Source: Dehalococcoidia bacterium
GTDB lineage: Bacteria; Chloroflexota; Dehalococcoidia; GIF9; AB-539-J10
Reading direction: 5' to 3'
Length of the DNA stretch: 5,513 nt
NCBI GenBank assembly: GCA_030621105.1
Contig: JAUXIH010000075.1
Span: 1 to 5,513 of the forward strand
Part shown: positions 4,889 to 5,513 of the stretch, piece by piece
Numbering within the stretch: position 1 is the stretch's first letter
How the letters are laid out: every line of letters begins with the position of its first letter
The notes under the pieces: generated by a model
Seen by the model: the letters and a program-made list of their open reading frames with translations, nothing else
Databases searched by the model: none
Told to the model about the DNA's origin: nothing
Made by a program: the position numbers and the translations under genes

Positions 4889-5029
4889 TCAGCCCTTACC
4901 GATTCTAAACATCTTGGTCCCACATACCGGGCAAACGCCCTGGGTCGCCGGCCTCCCGTTCTTCATGGTAATGGCCCTGGCATCCTTCATTTCCCTTTTG
5001 GTGCGGCATTTCATACAGTAGGCTTGCAT
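4889..5029 (-). CDS. DUF5679-type zinc-ribbon small protein
   Basis: This is a 46-residue protein with two CxxC knuckles: YCMKC (Cys5, Cys8) and VCPVCG (Cys33, Cys36), a classic four-cysteine zinc ribbon. The segment between (REMKDARAITMKNGRPATQG) and the end KMFRIGKG match the DUF5679 family of short proteins known from Chloroflexota and some other prokaryotes; the family's function is unknown. ATG 5029 has an excellent AAGGAGGT five bases upstream (5035-5042). It has its own promoter, whose -35 overlaps the end of the previous gene. An imperfect inverted repeat (GGCTGAA 4858-4864, TTCAGCC 4888-4894) begins at its stop codon but lacks a T-tract. It is probably a soluble zinc protein that binds a nucleic acid or another protein. 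Confidence 0.85.
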   Translation of the reverse strand: MQAYCMKCRTKREMKDARAITMKNGRPATQGVCPVCGTKMFRIGKG

Positions 5030-5077
5030 TAGTTACCTCCTTATTTTTTACCGACTTAATGTTACCTGGCACCTATG

Positions 5078-5106
5078 CAAATAACGCTAGTAAGGCAAAA
5101 TGTCAA
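5078..5106 (-). promoter_or_regulatory. Promoter of the DUF5679 gene
   Basis: The -35 TTGACA (5106-5101) overlaps the stop codon of the upstream Cys-rich gene. After a 17-base spacer the -10 is TATTTG (5083-5078), a weak match. The leader to the ATG is about 40 bases and contains the strong Shine-Dalgarno. The -35 and spacing are convincing, the -10 less so. Confidence 0.5.
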
Positions 5107-5336
5107 GGCTTGGCCTTCGGCTTTGCGCATTCCGGATACCTTAGGGATGGATACAGGGCCAAGGTGCCTTTCTCCCCATTCTGGCACCGGTGATAGTAAT
5201 TACCATCCCCATCCCGGGAGATTCTGCGGTGGTCTTCCAATTTAAGGATAATCCCTCTGGAGACCTGTCCTTGAATATCAAAGGTTTCCAAGCAGCTCTT
5301 GCACTGGCAATAAAATGGCAGCCATCTTTTCGTCAT
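5103..5336 (-). CDS. Small Cys/His-rich protein, unknown family
   Basis: This is a 77-residue soluble protein with an N-terminal CQCKSC cluster (Cys10, Cys12, Cys15), then HRRIS (His36), YYHRCQNG (His49, Cys51) and YPEC (Cys70) near the end. The spacing suggests a zinc-binding fold, but I do not recognise the family. The C-terminus is lysine-rich (AKPKAKP). The start at ATG 5336 has AGGGG 5 bases upstream and GAGG further off, so the ribosome binding site is moderate. A TTGACA promoter lies at 5418-5390. The TGA stop sits inside the -35 of the next gene, which suggests separate regulation of the two. It could be a nucleic-acid-binding or protein-binding zinc protein; no catalytic motif is visible. 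Confidence 0.6.
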   Translation of the reverse strand: MTKRWLPFYCQCKSCLETFDIQGQVSRGIILKLEDHRRISRDGDGNYYHRCQNGEKGTLALYPSLRYPECAKPKAKP

Positions 5337-5389
5337 CGGCCCCTACTACCTCAAATCACTCAGGCCAGATGGCTACCCGCCTGCTATCA

Positions 5390-5418
5390 AAGTTACTGCC
5401 TGGTTGCGTCTTTGTCAA
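5390..5418 (-). promoter_or_regulatory. Promoter upstream of the Cys/His-rich gene
   Basis: A perfect TTGACA (5418-5413) is followed after 17 bases by TAACTT (5395-5390), a poor -10. The -35 is embedded in an inverted pair CCTGG/CCAGG (5424-5399). The leader to the ATG at 5336 would be about 45 bases. Support comes mainly from the -35 and its agreement in spacing with three other promoters in the window. Confidence 0.4.
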
Positions 5419-5431
5419 GCCAGGGAAAATG

Positions 5432-5513
5432 TCACCCCGGCCGCCGGCAGCCGCAGATAGGCTGGGTCGCAGGCGCAAAGCTGGCCTTTTTACCTTGTCC
5501 CGTTACAACCCCG
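5432..5513 (-). CDS. C-terminal tail of a gene entering from the right edge, unknown
   Basis: One minus-strand frame is open from the right edge (first full codon at 5512) to a TGA at 5434-5432, giving 26 residues: GVVTGQGKKASFAPATQPIC and then GCRRPG. The other two frames hit stops within 25 bases of the edge, which mildly favours this one. The CGC cluster and basic end are suggestive of a metal or nucleic-acid-binding tail, but the stretch is too short to name. It lies upstream of the promoter for the Cys/His-rich gene. Confidence 0.35.
   Translation of the reverse strand, partial: GVVTGQGKKASFAPATQPICGCRRPG

Noticed and set aside
4858..4894. Inverted repeat GGCTGAA/TTCAGCC after the DUF5679 gene as a terminator
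   Set aside because: The loop is 23 bases and there is no T-tract on the transcribed strand, so it was not listed as a terminator.

Overview
The window is a bacterial accessory region in which every supported gene lies on the minus strand. Strong AAGGAGG-type ribosome binding sites and four TTGACA promoters with 17-base spacers point to a bacterium with ordinary sigma-70 signals. The DUF5679-type zinc-ribbon protein and the lone betaine-binding lipoprotein would fit Chloroflexota (Dehalococcoidia-like) or Peptococcaceae-like Firmicutes; this assignment is an inference only. No rRNA, tRNA or complete transposase was seen.

Layout in the direction of transcription, right to left. (1) 5513-4889: the tail of a gene entering from the right edge, then two small Cys-rich genes (77 and 46 aa), each with its own promoter. 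(2) 4849-3753: a toxin-antitoxin island. It starts with a strong promoter carrying an 8-G tract in its spacer and an inverted repeat over the -10. A helix-turn-helix antitoxin-like gene, a PIN-domain toxin remnant ended by a premature TGA, a short coupled ORF and a hicB-hicA pair with TTG and GTG starts follow. (3) 3735-2743: a betaine/proline-type ABC substrate-binding lipoprotein, 17 bases behind hicA, with no permease or ATPase gene in view. (4) 2742-2424: an intergenic region with a perfect 16-bp palindrome, three degenerate type I-E-like CRISPR repeats and the integrase promoter. (5) 2423-1: a tightly packed module of tyrosine recombinase, small CPLC protein (17-base overlap), HExxH metallopeptidase and an invertase-like helix-turn-helix protein that runs off the left edge.

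The left half looks like the integration and regulation end of an integrative element. The recombinase would act on an unidentified att site, and the peptidase next to a DNA-binding protein recalls the ImmA/ImmR logic of such elements (inference). The right half looks like an island of stacked, partly decayed toxin-antitoxin systems with a transporter lipoprotein attached. The most interesting points are the CRISPR relic beside the integrase promoter, the integrase-CPLC-peptidase-HTH module, and the homopolymer inside the antitoxin promoter.
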